Positions 57,580 through 64,000 of a stretch of DNA of 64,000 bases are shown piece by piece. Below the pieces are notes generated by a model, which was given only the letters and a program-made list of their open reading frames with translations, did no database searches and was not told where the DNA came from. The position numbers and the translations under genes were made by a program. Numbering within the stretch: the first letter of the stretch is position 1; each line of letters opens with the position of its first letter. This DNA comes from Halomonas borealis (lineage in GTDB: Bacteria > Pseudomonadota > Gammaproteobacteria > Pseudomonadales > Halomonadaceae): contig NZ_SDMO01000007.1 in the NCBI RefSeq assembly GCF_004798905.1, positions 1-64,000 on the forward strand. Reading direction: 5' to 3'.

Positions 57580-59871
57580 TCAGGTGTCCTTGGGCGGCAG
57601 CAGATGCGTGAGCTCCCACTCATTCATGCGCGCCTCCAGGCAGCGCCGCACACCCGTCGGCGACGTCTCGGCCAGGACCTCATCGACCAGCGCCGCGGCC
57701 GACGCGTGGCTGACGCGCCGGATACCGGCACGCACCTTGGGCAGGCTCGGGGCGTTCATCGACAGCGCCTCGAAGCCCATTCCCATCAGCAGCAGCGCGC
57801 CGGCCGGGTCGGCGGCCAGCTCACCGCATACCGAGGTCGGCACCCCCAGCGCCCGCGTCTCGCTGGCCAGGCGCGCCATCGCCGAGAGGACCGCCGGATG
57901 GCAGGCATCGTATAAGTCCGCCACCCGCGGGTTGTTACGATCCACCGCCAGCAGGTACTGGGTCAGGTCGTTGCTGCCCACCGAGAAGAAGTCCACCCGC
58001 TCGGCCAGCGCATCGAGCTGATAGAGCGTCGCCGGCACCTCGATCATCGCGCCGACCCGGGGCCTCACCACCTCGACACCGTCCTCGCCGAGCTCGCGGA
58101 TGGCCCGCTCGAGCAAGCGCAGCGCATCGTCGACCTCGTCGACGTTGGTGATCATCGGCAGCAGGATCTGCAGGTTGTCGAGCCCCTGGGAGGCACGCAG
58201 CATGGCCCGCAGCTGCACCATCAGCACCTCGGGATGGTCGAGGGTCACGCGAATCCCCCGCCAGCCGAGGAAGGGGTTGGCTTCCTCGATGGGGAAATAG
58301 GGCAGGTCCTTGTCGCCGCCGATGTCCAGCGTGCGCATCACCACCGGCAACGGGGCGAAGCCTTCGAGCTGTTCGCGATAGAGCTTGGTCTGCTCCTGCT
58401 CGCCGGGAAAGCGCTCGGCGACCATGAACGGCACCTCGGTGCGATACAGCCCGACCCCGCCGATGCGCGACTTGAGCGATGCCATGGCATCGACCGTCAG
58501 GCCGGTATTGACCAACAACGGCATGTCGTAGCCGTCCGGCGTGCGGCTGGGCAGGTCCTGCTCGTGTTCGAGCAGCTCGGCGAGCGCCCGCTCCTCTTCG
58601 ATCAATCCCTGGTAATGGCTCTCGACATCGGCACTCGGACGCACGAACAACCGCCCGCGATGGCCATCGAGCACCAACCGGGCACCGTTCAAGCGCGGCA
58701 ACGGCAGGTCGACCATGCCAAGCACGGTGGGAATGCCCATGGCCCGCGCGATGATCGCCACATGAGAGGTGCTCGATCCACGCACCGAGACGATGCCCGC
58801 CAGCTTGTCGCGCGGGACCTCGCCGAGCATCGCCACGCTGATCTCGTCGCTGACCAGCACGCAGTGATCCGGATACACCGCGGGCGTCGAGGCGGTGTCC
58901 TCCTGGAGATGGGCGAGCACCCGCCGCCCCAAGTCACGCACGTCGGCGGCCCGCTCACGCAGGTAGTCGTCGTCGACGCGCTCCAGGTATTGCACGTGAC
59001 GACGCACCACATCGGCCAGCGCTCCCGGCGCCCACTGGCCCTCGCGGATGCGCTTGACCACTTCCTGAGACAGCGCCGCCTCGCCCAGCATCTGCTGGTA
59101 GACGTCGAACAACGCCAGCTCCTGGGCCGAGATGCGGCTGGCCAGCCGCTCGCCCGCCGAGCGAATCTCGTCGCGGACCCAGCCGATCGCCTCCTTGAGC
59201 CGTGCGATCTCGTATTCTTCATCGGTGGGGATAAGGTCGGGCACGCTGTCGAGGTCGGCCGGCGGCGCGATCACCACCGCCTCGCCGATGGCCATGCCCG
59301 GCGAGGCCGCGACCCCGGTGAAGATCGCCTGGCCGCCAGGCAATGACGGCCGGGTCAGGCTGCCGGTAGCCAGGGCGTGGGCCAGCACGCCGCCCAGCTG
59401 AGCCGCCATGGTGCCAAGGAAGGCTTCATCGGCCTCATCGAAGCGCCGCTTGTCGGACTGCTGGACCACCAGCACGCCGAGCATGCGGCGCTGATGGATG
59501 ATCGGCACGCCGAGGAAGCTGGAATAGCGTTCCTCCCCGGTAGCCTCGAAGTAGCGGAAGTAGGGATGGGCATGGGCATCCTCGAGGTTGAGGGGTTCCT
59601 CGCGCTGGGCCACCAGCCCGACCAACCCCTCCCCCACCGAGAGCGACACCCGCCCCACGGCCTGGGTACGCAGGCCGATGGTCTCCATCAACACCAGGCG
59701 ATCGAGCTGAGCATCGAAGAGGTAGAAGGAGCATACGTTGGTGCGCATGGCCTTGCGGATGCGCCGCACCATGGTCGACAGGGCGGCGTCCAGATTGCGC
59801 GCCCCGTTGACCTCCAGGATGATACGACGCAGCACCTCGAGCATCGGCGTCTTGCTGTCCATTGTCGTCAT
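57580..59871 (-). CDS. ptsP: Nitrogen phosphotransferase enzyme I PtsP
   Basis: A 763-residue PTS-Ntr enzyme I. An N-terminal GAF domain (about 15-160, VCSFYLFDAQLDRLVLMETI) precedes the PEP-utilising core. The phospho-histidine is in RGSSTSHVAIIARAMG, the PEP-binding region includes TLDIGGDKDLPYFP and ANPFLGWRGIRV, and the catalytic cysteine lies in TSVCGELAADP. It passes phosphate from PEP to NPr, sensing nitrogen state. ATGs at 59871, 59862 and 59844 are possible starts. It lies 48 bases after rppH, an arrangement common in gammaproteobacteria. Confidence 0.95.
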   Translation of the reverse strand: MTTMDSKTPMLEVLRRIILEVNGARNLDAALSTMVRRIRKAMRTNVCSFYLFDAQLDRLVLMETIGLRTQAVGRVSLSVGEGLVGLVAQREEPLNLEDAHAHPYFRYFEATGEERYSSFLGVPIIHQRRMLGVLVVQQSDKRRFDEADEAFLGTMAAQLGGVLAHALATGSLTRPSLPGGQAIFTGVAASPGMAIGEAVVIAPPADLDSVPDLIPTDEEYEIARLKEAIGWVRDEIRSAGERLASRISAQELALFDVYQQMLGEAALSQEVVKRIREGQWAPGALADVVRRHVQYLERVDDDYLRERAADVRDLGRRVLAHLQEDTASTPAVYPDHCVLVSDEISVAMLGEVPRDKLAGIVSVRGSSTSHVAIIARAMGIPTVLGMVDLPLPRLNGARLVLDGHRGRLFVRPSADVESHYQGLIEEERALAELLEHEQDLPSRTPDGYDMPLLVNTGLTVDAMASLKSRIGGVGLYRTEVPFMVAERFPGEQEQTKLYREQLEGFAPLPVVMRTLDIGGDKDLPYFPIEEANPFLGWRGIRVTLDHPEVLMVQLRAMLRASQGLDNLQILLPMITNVDEVDDALRLLERAIRELGEDGVEVVRPRVGAMIEVPATLYQLDALAERVDFFSVGSNDLTQYLLAVDRNNPRVADLYDACHPAVLSAMARLASETRALGVPTSVCGELAADPAGALLLMGMGFEALSMNAPSLPKVRAGIRRVSHASAAALVDEVLAETSPTGVRRCLEARMNEWELTHLLPPKDT

Positions 59872-59919
59872 GCCTCGCTGAGGGTGTCGCCGGGGCCACC
59901 CCCGACTTGTATCGGCGCG

Positions 59920-60414
59920 TCAGCCATGCCCCAAGGCCAGGCGCTGGGCGCGAGGCGACAGCTCACGCAACGCGCGCCGATAGACCTCGCGCTTGAACGG
60001 CACCACCTGGCCCAGCGGATACCAGTAACTGACCCAGCGCCAGCCATCGAATTCGGGCTTGGCGGTACCACCATCCATGCTGATACGGGTCTCGCCGCAG
60101 CGAATCCTGAGCAGGAACCATTTCTGCTTCTGGCCGATGCACACCGGCCGGGAGCGCGTTCTCACCATGCGTCGCGGTAGGCGGTAACGCAACCAGCCCC
60201 GGGTACAGGCAAGCACCTCGACGTCGTCGGCGGTCAGGCCGACCTCCTCGTAAAGTTCGCGAAACAATGCCTGTTGCGGTGTCTCGTTCGCCTTGATGCC
60301 TCCCTGGGGAAACTGCCACGCATTCTGCCCTACCCGACGCGCCCAAAGCAGTTGCCCCTGCTCGTTGGCGAGGATGATGCCAACGTTGGGGCGAAAGCCG
60401 TCTGCGTCGATCAC
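59920..60414 (-). CDS. rppH: RNA pyrophosphohydrolase RppH
   Basis: A 164-residue Nudix enzyme that removes 5' pyrophosphate from mRNA and so triggers RNase E decay. The Nudix box is [20 protein letters not shown] followed by [14 protein letters not shown] and [20 protein letters not shown] are RppH signatures. I use a GTG start at 60414, which gives [13 protein letters not shown] aligned with the E. coli MIDDDGYRPNVGI and has AAGGTG upstream; a 14-codon longer ATG start is less likely. Confidence 0.93.
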   Translation of the reverse strand: MIDADGFRPNVGIILANEQGQLLWARRVGQNAWQFPQGGIKANETPQQALFRELYEEVGLTADDVEVLACTRGWLRYRLPRRMVRTRSRPVCIGQKQKWFLLRIRCGETRISMDGGTAKPEFDGWRWVSYWYPLGQVVPFKREVYRRALRELSPRAQRLALGHG

Positions 60415-60446
60415 GGACTTCACCTTATGAATCCAGTCTTCACTGC

Positions 60447-60476
60447 ATTCTTCCACAAGGCCATGAATCGTATCAA
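60447..60476 (-). promoter_or_regulatory. Possible rppH promoter
   Basis: Minus strand TTGATA (60476-60471), 18-base spacer, AAGAAT (60452-60447), 33 bases before the GTG start. The -35 lies inside the palindrome at 60459-60491. Confidence 0.35.
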
Positions 60477-60491
60477 TACGCCATTATGGCC
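60459..60491. promoter_or_regulatory. 33-base interrupted palindrome between divergent rppH and HAD genes
   Basis: GGCCAT (60459-60464) and ATGGCC (60486-60491) flank an inner CGTAT-CA-ATACG (60469-60480). The whole block is symmetrical with a few mismatches and covers the predicted rppH -35. It could be an operator serving both genes. Confidence 0.4.
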
Positions 60492-60564
60492 ATGCTCGAA
60501 GGTGGCCGAGGCTTCTGACATACTCGCGGGCTCGATACGACCCCGACAACCATGGAGAGACGCC

Positions 60565-61221
60565 GTGAGCCTCGCCATCTTCGACCTGGACAATACCCTG
60601 CTCTCCATCGACAGCGACCACGCCTGGGGCGAGTTTCTGCTCGAACAGGGCGCCGTGGACCCGGTGGCCTACAAGGAAGCCAACGACCGATTCATGGCGG
60701 ACTACGAGGCCGGCACCCTGGACATGGCGGAATTCCTGGCGGTGGCCCTCAAGCCGCTGACCGAGCATTCGCCAGCGCAGCTGGCGGCCTGGCATCAGCA
60801 GTTCATGGTCAGCAAGATCGAGCCGCATATCCTGCCACGCGGCGAAGAGCTGGTCGCTCGCCATCGGGCCAACGGCGACACCCTGCTGATCATCACCGCC
60901 ACCAACCGCTTCATCACCGGTCCGATCGCCGAGCGTCTGGGCATCGACGAGCTGATCGCCGTGGAGCCGGAAAGGATCGATGGACGCTACACCGGCCGGG
61001 TCAGCGGCGTGCCAAGCTTTCGGGAGGGCAAGGTGACGCGCCTCACGGAGTGGCTCGAGCGACGCGCGCTCTCACTGCACGACACCTGGTTCTACAGCGA
61101 CTCCCATAACGACCTGCCACTACTCGAACGGGTCGACCATCCGGTGGCGGTGGATCCCGACGCCTCGCTGCGCGCGGCCGCCGAGGCGCGCGACTGGCGA
61201 ATCATCAGCCTGCGCGACTGA
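60565..61221 (+). CDS. HAD-IB family phosphatase (SerB-like)
   Basis: A 218-residue haloacid dehalogenase. LAIFDLDNTLLSIDSDHAWG carries the DxDNT nucleophile motif, TLLIITATNRFITGPIAERL the second motif and WFYSDSHNDLPLLERV the metal-binding DSHND. Members act on phosphoserine, phosphorylated lipids or histidinol phosphate; substrate is not known. The GTG start at 60565 follows GGAGAGA. The same kind of gene neighbours rppH-ptsP in pseudomonads. Confidence 0.88.
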   Translation: MSLAIFDLDNTLLSIDSDHAWGEFLLEQGAVDPVAYKEANDRFMADYEAGTLDMAEFLAVALKPLTEHSPAQLAAWHQQFMVSKIEPHILPRGEELVARHRANGDTLLIITATNRFITGPIAERLGIDELIAVEPERIDGRYTGRVSGVPSFREGKVTRLTEWLERRALSLHDTWFYSDSHNDLPLLERVDHPVAVDPDASLRAAAEARDWRIISLRD

Positions 61222-61246
61222 TCCGGCCTTCGGCCGGTTCAGAGCC

Positions 61247-61259
61247 GTAAGCGATAAGC
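61247..61259 (+). repeat. Seven-base repeats after the HAD gene stop
   Basis: GTAAGCGATAAGC lies 25 bases after the stop codon, in the same sense as the gene. It is 12 of 13 identical to the reverse complement of 61330-61342 beyond the mdh stop, so the two form an inverted pair around the terminator. Confidence 0.45.
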
Positions 61260-61283
61260 TGCCAGCACGTAAGCCCCACCAGC

Positions 61284-61315
61284 AAAAACCCCGCACAGGC
61301 ATGGCCTGGCGGGGT
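61284..61315 (-). terminator. Intrinsic terminator of mdh, between convergent HAD gene and mdh
   Basis: Minus strand ACCCCGC, inner CAGGC-CAT-GCCTG, then GCGGGGT followed by TTTT (pairing 61288-61294 with 61309-61315). The U-run is on the mdh side, so it mainly serves mdh. Confidence 0.82.
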
Positions 61316-61322
61316 CGTTGTG

Positions 61323-61350
61323 TCTTACCGCTTAACGCTTACCGCTGGGG
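61323..61350 (-). repeat. Seven-base tandem repeats after the mdh stop codon
   Basis: Plus-strand TCTTACC, GCTTAAC, GCTTACC, GCTGGGG end one base before the mdh stop codon. In the mRNA sense they are GGTAAGC and GTTAAGC units. Confidence 0.5.
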
Positions 61351-61351
61351 T

Positions 61352-62326
61352 TCAGCCCAGCAGGTGCTCCACCGCGGCGCGCTCTTCGCGCAGCTCGGTT
61401 TCGGTGGCGGTCATGCGCTCGCGGCTGAAGTCGTCGACCGTCAGCTCCTGGACGATCTCGTACTGGCCGTTCTTGCAGATCACCGGGTAGGAATACATGA
61501 TGCCCGGCTCGATGCCATAGCTGCCGTCGGCGGGGATGCCCATGCTGACGATGCCGTCGCTGCCCAGCGCCCAGTCACGCATGTGGTCGATCGCCGCGGA
61601 GGCCGCAGAGGCCGCGGAAGACGCGCCACGCGCCTTGATGATGGCGGCGCCGCGCTGCTGCACGGTGGGGATGAAGTCGTTCTCGTACCAGTCGCGCTCG
61701 ACCAGCTCCAGGGCCGGCTTGCCGTCTACCTTGCAATGGGCCAGATCCGGGTACTGGGTCGCGCTGTGGTTGCCCCACACGACCATCGAGTCGACGTCGT
61801 TGACGTGCTTGCCGGCCTTCTGGGCCAGCTGCGTCAACGCACGGTTGTGATCCAGGCGCATCATCGCGGTGAACTGACCGGCATCGAGGTCCGGCGCGTT
61901 GCAGGATGCGATCAGGGCATTGGTGTTGGCCGGGTTGCCCACCACCAGTACCCGCACGTCGCGGCTGGCATTGTCGTTCAGGGCCTTGCCCTGCACGGAG
62001 AAGATCGCGGCGTTGGCCTCGAGCAGGTCCTTGCGTTCCATGCCCGGACCACGCGGGCGCGCCCCGACCAGCAGCGCGTAATCGGCATCCTTGAAGGCGA
62101 CGTTGGCGTCGTCGGTGGCGACGATGTCCTGCACCAGCGGGAAGGCACAATCGTTGAGTTCCATCACCACGCCGTTGAGGGCTTCCAGGGCCGGCGTGAT
62201 TTCGAGCAGCTGCAGAATGACCGGCTGGTCCTTGCCCAGCATGTCACCGGAAGCGATGCGGAAGGCCAGGGAATAGCTGATCTGACCGGCGGCACCGGTA
62301 ATGGCAATACGGACGGGGTCTTTCAT
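61352..62326 (-). CDS. mdh: Malate dehydrogenase
   Basis: A 324-residue NAD-dependent enzyme of the TCA cycle. [20 protein letters not shown] is the nucleotide-binding GxxGxxG-like start, followed by [33 protein letters not shown] and the catalytic [14 protein letters not shown] with the active His. This belongs to the cytosolic-type/bacterial group 2 rather than the E. coli type. AAGGAG precedes the ATG at 62326. Confidence 0.96.
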   Translation of the reverse strand: MKDPVRIAITGAAGQISYSLAFRIASGDMLGKDQPVILQLLEITPALEALNGVVMELNDCAFPLVQDIVATDDANVAFKDADYALLVGARPRGPGMERKDLLEANAAIFSVQGKALNDNASRDVRVLVVGNPANTNALIASCNAPDLDAGQFTAMMRLDHNRALTQLAQKAGKHVNDVDSMVVWGNHSATQYPDLAHCKVDGKPALELVERDWYENDFIPTVQQRGAAIIKARGASSAASAASAAIDHMRDWALGSDGIVSMGIPADGSYGIEPGIMYSYPVICKNGQYEIVQELTVDDFSRERMTATETELREERAAVEHLLG

Positions 62327-62419
62327 CGTGGCTCCTTGGGTTGTCAACGCGCGGGATGTCGCCATGAAGGTCGACCGGGGCGCCTGAGAGCGGCCCGGCC
62401 GATATCAAAACCGAGGGAA

Positions 62420-62448
62420 ATGGTATGCCTGCGCTGCCGAAAACTCAA
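62420..62448 (-). promoter_or_regulatory. Possible mdh promoter
   Basis: Minus strand TTGAGT (62448-62443), 17-base spacer, TACCAT (62425-62420), about 95 bases before the mdh ATG. Four of six bases match in each element. Confidence 0.35.
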
Positions 62449-62482
62449 TTCGCGCCGATGCGCCGACGCCGCGAAGCGGGGC

Positions 62483-62974
62483 TCAGGCCTCGCTGGAGGC
62501 CCGATTCGCGGGGTCATGGACCGCATGGAGCCTGGCGATCAGGCGATCCTCAAGGGCGAAGCGCTCGTCGAGCCCCTTGGCGAGGCGGTCCAGCCAGGCC
62601 GGCAGCCGGCTCAGGTAGTGCTGACAACGCACCGGAGTGGCGTAGTCTTCGTCGAAGGCCAGCACCAGCTCGGTGGACATCTCGAGGCGCTCGAGCAGGC
62701 GATCGGCGATCGCCAGGGCATCGTCATCCTCGAAGGCCTCGGCCTCGCCCCGCAGTTGAGGATAGATCTCGAAGTGCCCGGCACTGATGTAGTCCATCAG
62801 CAGCTCGCTGAAGGCATCGATCTGCGGCTTGGTGACCGCTTCCATGTCGGCGTCACAGGCCTCGCGGAGCGCGTCGAAATGCGTCTGCAACGCATGGCGC
62901 TCGGCGAGCCAACGGTCGATCAGCCTGTGCACGCTCCCCCAGCGCTCCTGGGCGCTCTTGCAGTCTTCCAGCAT
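62483..62974 (-). CDS. rsd: Rsd/AlgQ-type regulator of sigma-70
   Basis: A 163-residue helical protein with LIDRWLAERHALQTHFDALR, FSELLMDYISAGHFEIYPQL and LDERFALEDRLIARL, the three conserved stretches of Rsd/AlgQ. E. coli Rsd sequesters sigma-70 in stationary phase; P. aeruginosa AlgQ affects alginate and siderophore genes. It stands alone between mdh and dsbB. Confidence 0.92.
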   Translation of the reverse strand: MLEDCKSAQERWGSVHRLIDRWLAERHALQTHFDALREACDADMEAVTKPQIDAFSELLMDYISAGHFEIYPQLRGEAEAFEDDDALAIADRLLERLEMSTELVLAFDEDYATPVRCQHYLSRLPAWLDRLAKGLDERFALEDRLIARLHAVHDPANRASSEA

Positions 62975-63064
62975 GGTGCATCCCCCCGGTGCTACCTGGC
63001 ACGATGGCCGGCGTCACCCATCGCCGAGCCTGGAGGCACAGAGTCCTCCCTGGGGGAGGCACTG

Positions 63065-63616
63065 TCAATCCTGCGCCTCGCCCCCCGGCCAACGATAGCC
63101 GCGGGCAGGACGCAAGGCCCGCCACAGCAAGCCCAGCGGCACCAACATCAAGGCCACAAAGCCGATCAGCGTCCAGCCCGGCAGCGACAGGCCGAGCCAG
63201 TGTGCGCTGATCTCGGCGCATTCACCGGAGGCACCGAGCACCATCGACACCACCTGCTGCAGGGGCAGCACCTCCATCATGTAATCGAGGCCCGGCCCGC
63301 AGCTTGGCACTTGGTCGGCGGGCAGCGACTGCAACCACAGATGGCGCCCGGCCAGGCCGATGCCGGCGGCCACCGCGAGCAGCGAGAGCAGCCCGTAGAG
63401 CGCCGCGCCTCGCCGGCCTTGCGGGTCATGCAGGGCCGCCACCGCCAACACCACGCCCGCGGCGATCACCGCCACGCGTTGAAAGATACACAGCGGGCAG
63501 GGGTCGAGCCCGCCCAGGTGCTCGAGACCCAGGGCCACGGCCATCATCAATACACAGCCACCGAGCCCCACCAGGCTCCAGCCACGCACGCCGGCCCCAC
63601 GCAGCCGATCGATCAT
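63065..63616 (-). CDS. dsbB: Disulfide bond formation protein DsbB
   Basis: A 183-residue quinone-linked oxidoreductase that reoxidises DsbA. Four membrane spans are visible; the first periplasmic loop carries LDPCPLCIFQRVAV (CPLC) and the second a Cys pair (VPSCGPGLDYMM... and GASGECAEISAHW). Its ATG overlaps the preceding gene's TGA as ATGA, so it is probably co-translated with the unknown gene. Confidence 0.93.
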   Translation of the reverse strand: MIDRLRGAGVRGWSLVGLGGCVLMMAVALGLEHLGGLDPCPLCIFQRVAVIAAGVVLAVAALHDPQGRRGAALYGLLSLLAVAAGIGLAGRHLWLQSLPADQVPSCGPGLDYMMEVLPLQQVVSMVLGASGECAEISAHWLGLSLPGWTLIGFVALMLVPLGLLWRALRPARGYRWPGGEAQD

Positions 63617-64000
63617 GACGATGCTCCTTGATGCAACGGCGACAGGGCGCGGGATTCCCGGGCCCGCTCGAAGTAGTCGCTCAGGAAGTCGGCGAAGGAC
63701 TCGACGTCGGCGGCCTCGATATCGCCCTGCTGCTGGAGGGAGGTTTCCACCAACTGGTCGAGCAACGCCTCCCGGGCGCGCCCGATGGGCGCCTCACGTA
63801 AGCCTTCGGCCTGCTCATCGGCCAGCGAGCGGATCGCCTCGATGAATTCCTCGTCGCGGCTCTGCAGGCGTGCCAGCAGCCGCCCGGACGGAGTCTGCGA
63901 CGGATCCTCGAGCCGCGGGGCCAGCGCAGCCAGCGCCTCGCCGTGCGGCGTGCCATCCTCGAGCCGGTCCAGCAGCGTGGCGACCTCGGCAAGCTCGGCG
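63613..64000 (-). CDS. Unknown protein, C-terminal part (5' end outside window)
   Basis: The last 128 codons of a gene entering from the right edge. The frame reads AELAEVATLLDRLEDG..., ...RDEEFIEAIRSLADEQAEGL, IEAADVESFADFLSDYFERA and ends SPLHQGASS. It is helical, acidic and Leu/Ala/Glu-rich, without membrane spans or cysteines. The frame is chosen over other open frames because its stop overlaps the dsbB start (ATGA) and its composition is protein-like. No family is recognised. Confidence 0.55.
   Translation of the reverse strand, partial: AELAEVATLLDRLEDGTPHGEALAALAPRLEDPSQTPSGRLLARLQSRDEEFIEAIRSLADEQAEGLREAPIGRAREALLDQLVETSLQQQGDIEAADVESFADFLSDYFERARESRALSPLHQGASS

Overview
The window looks like chromosome from a halophilic gammaproteobacterium, most likely Halomonas or a close relative. 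This is inferred from the high G+C, the very acidic porin, the gammaproteobacterial housekeeping set (cmoA/cmoB/cmoM, epmA/epmB/efp, rsd, rppH, ptsP) and gene orders that partly match Escherichia and Pseudomonas. No rRNA, CRISPR array, insertion sequence or phage gene was seen. One tRNA (Arg, anticodon CCT) is present.

Region 1 (1-20374, all minus strand) is a type VI secretion cluster. In transcription order it is tssB, tssC, tssE, tssF, tssG, tagH (FHA), tssJ, tssK, tssL, clpV, vasH, tagO, tssA, tssM, a GNAT acetyltransferase, a PAAR spike-tip gene and the start of vgrG, which leaves the window. Genes are tightly packed, with several ATGA overlaps. No hcp and no threonine kinase/phosphatase pair for the FHA protein is present. 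An AT-rich 440-base gap with two perfect palindromes lies upstream of tssB.

Region 2 (20815-32509) is core metabolism and informational genes. It holds the EF-P modification set (epmA, efp and the divergent epmB), leuA behind a newly read leucine leader peptide and attenuator, a TIGR02647-type small protein, serB, parC, parE and the esterase yqiA. Region 3 (32714-44460) holds pgi, cmoA-cmoB, a GlsB/YeaQ-type membrane protein, cysD-cysN, cpdA-yqiB-nudF, a secreted TPR-like protein, greB, rsmC and cmoM. All three enzymes needed to make and methylate cmo5U at the tRNA wobble base are therefore in this window. The E. coli order parE-yqiA-cpdA-yqiB-nudF is split by the pgi-to-cysD block.

Region 4 (44542-51290) is more accessory: tRNA-Arg, an Old Yellow Enzyme, a membrane diguanylate cyclase, two uncharacterised exported proteins and a major porin. 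Region 5 (51291-64000) returns to core genes: a long ProQ/FinO RNA chaperone, folA-thyA, lgt, a TauE/SafE transporter, a membrane-anchored receiver protein with a degenerate kinase core, a TANGO2/NRDE protein, ptsP, rppH, a HAD phosphatase, mdh, rsd, dsbB and a partial unknown gene.

The most unusual signals are non-coding. (i) Two gapless 105-base intergenic elements, near parC/parE and yqiA/pgi, keep a central hairpin while changing its bases in a compensatory way. (ii) A roughly 140-base imperfect palindrome directly follows efp, and a terminator sits immediately before the epmA ribosome-binding site. (iii) The leuA attenuator has an 18-residue leader peptide containing five leucines, possibly starting at the 5' end of its mRNA. 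(iv) Degenerate seven-base tandem repeats of the form NNNAAGC lie just after, or across, the stop codons of at least six genes.
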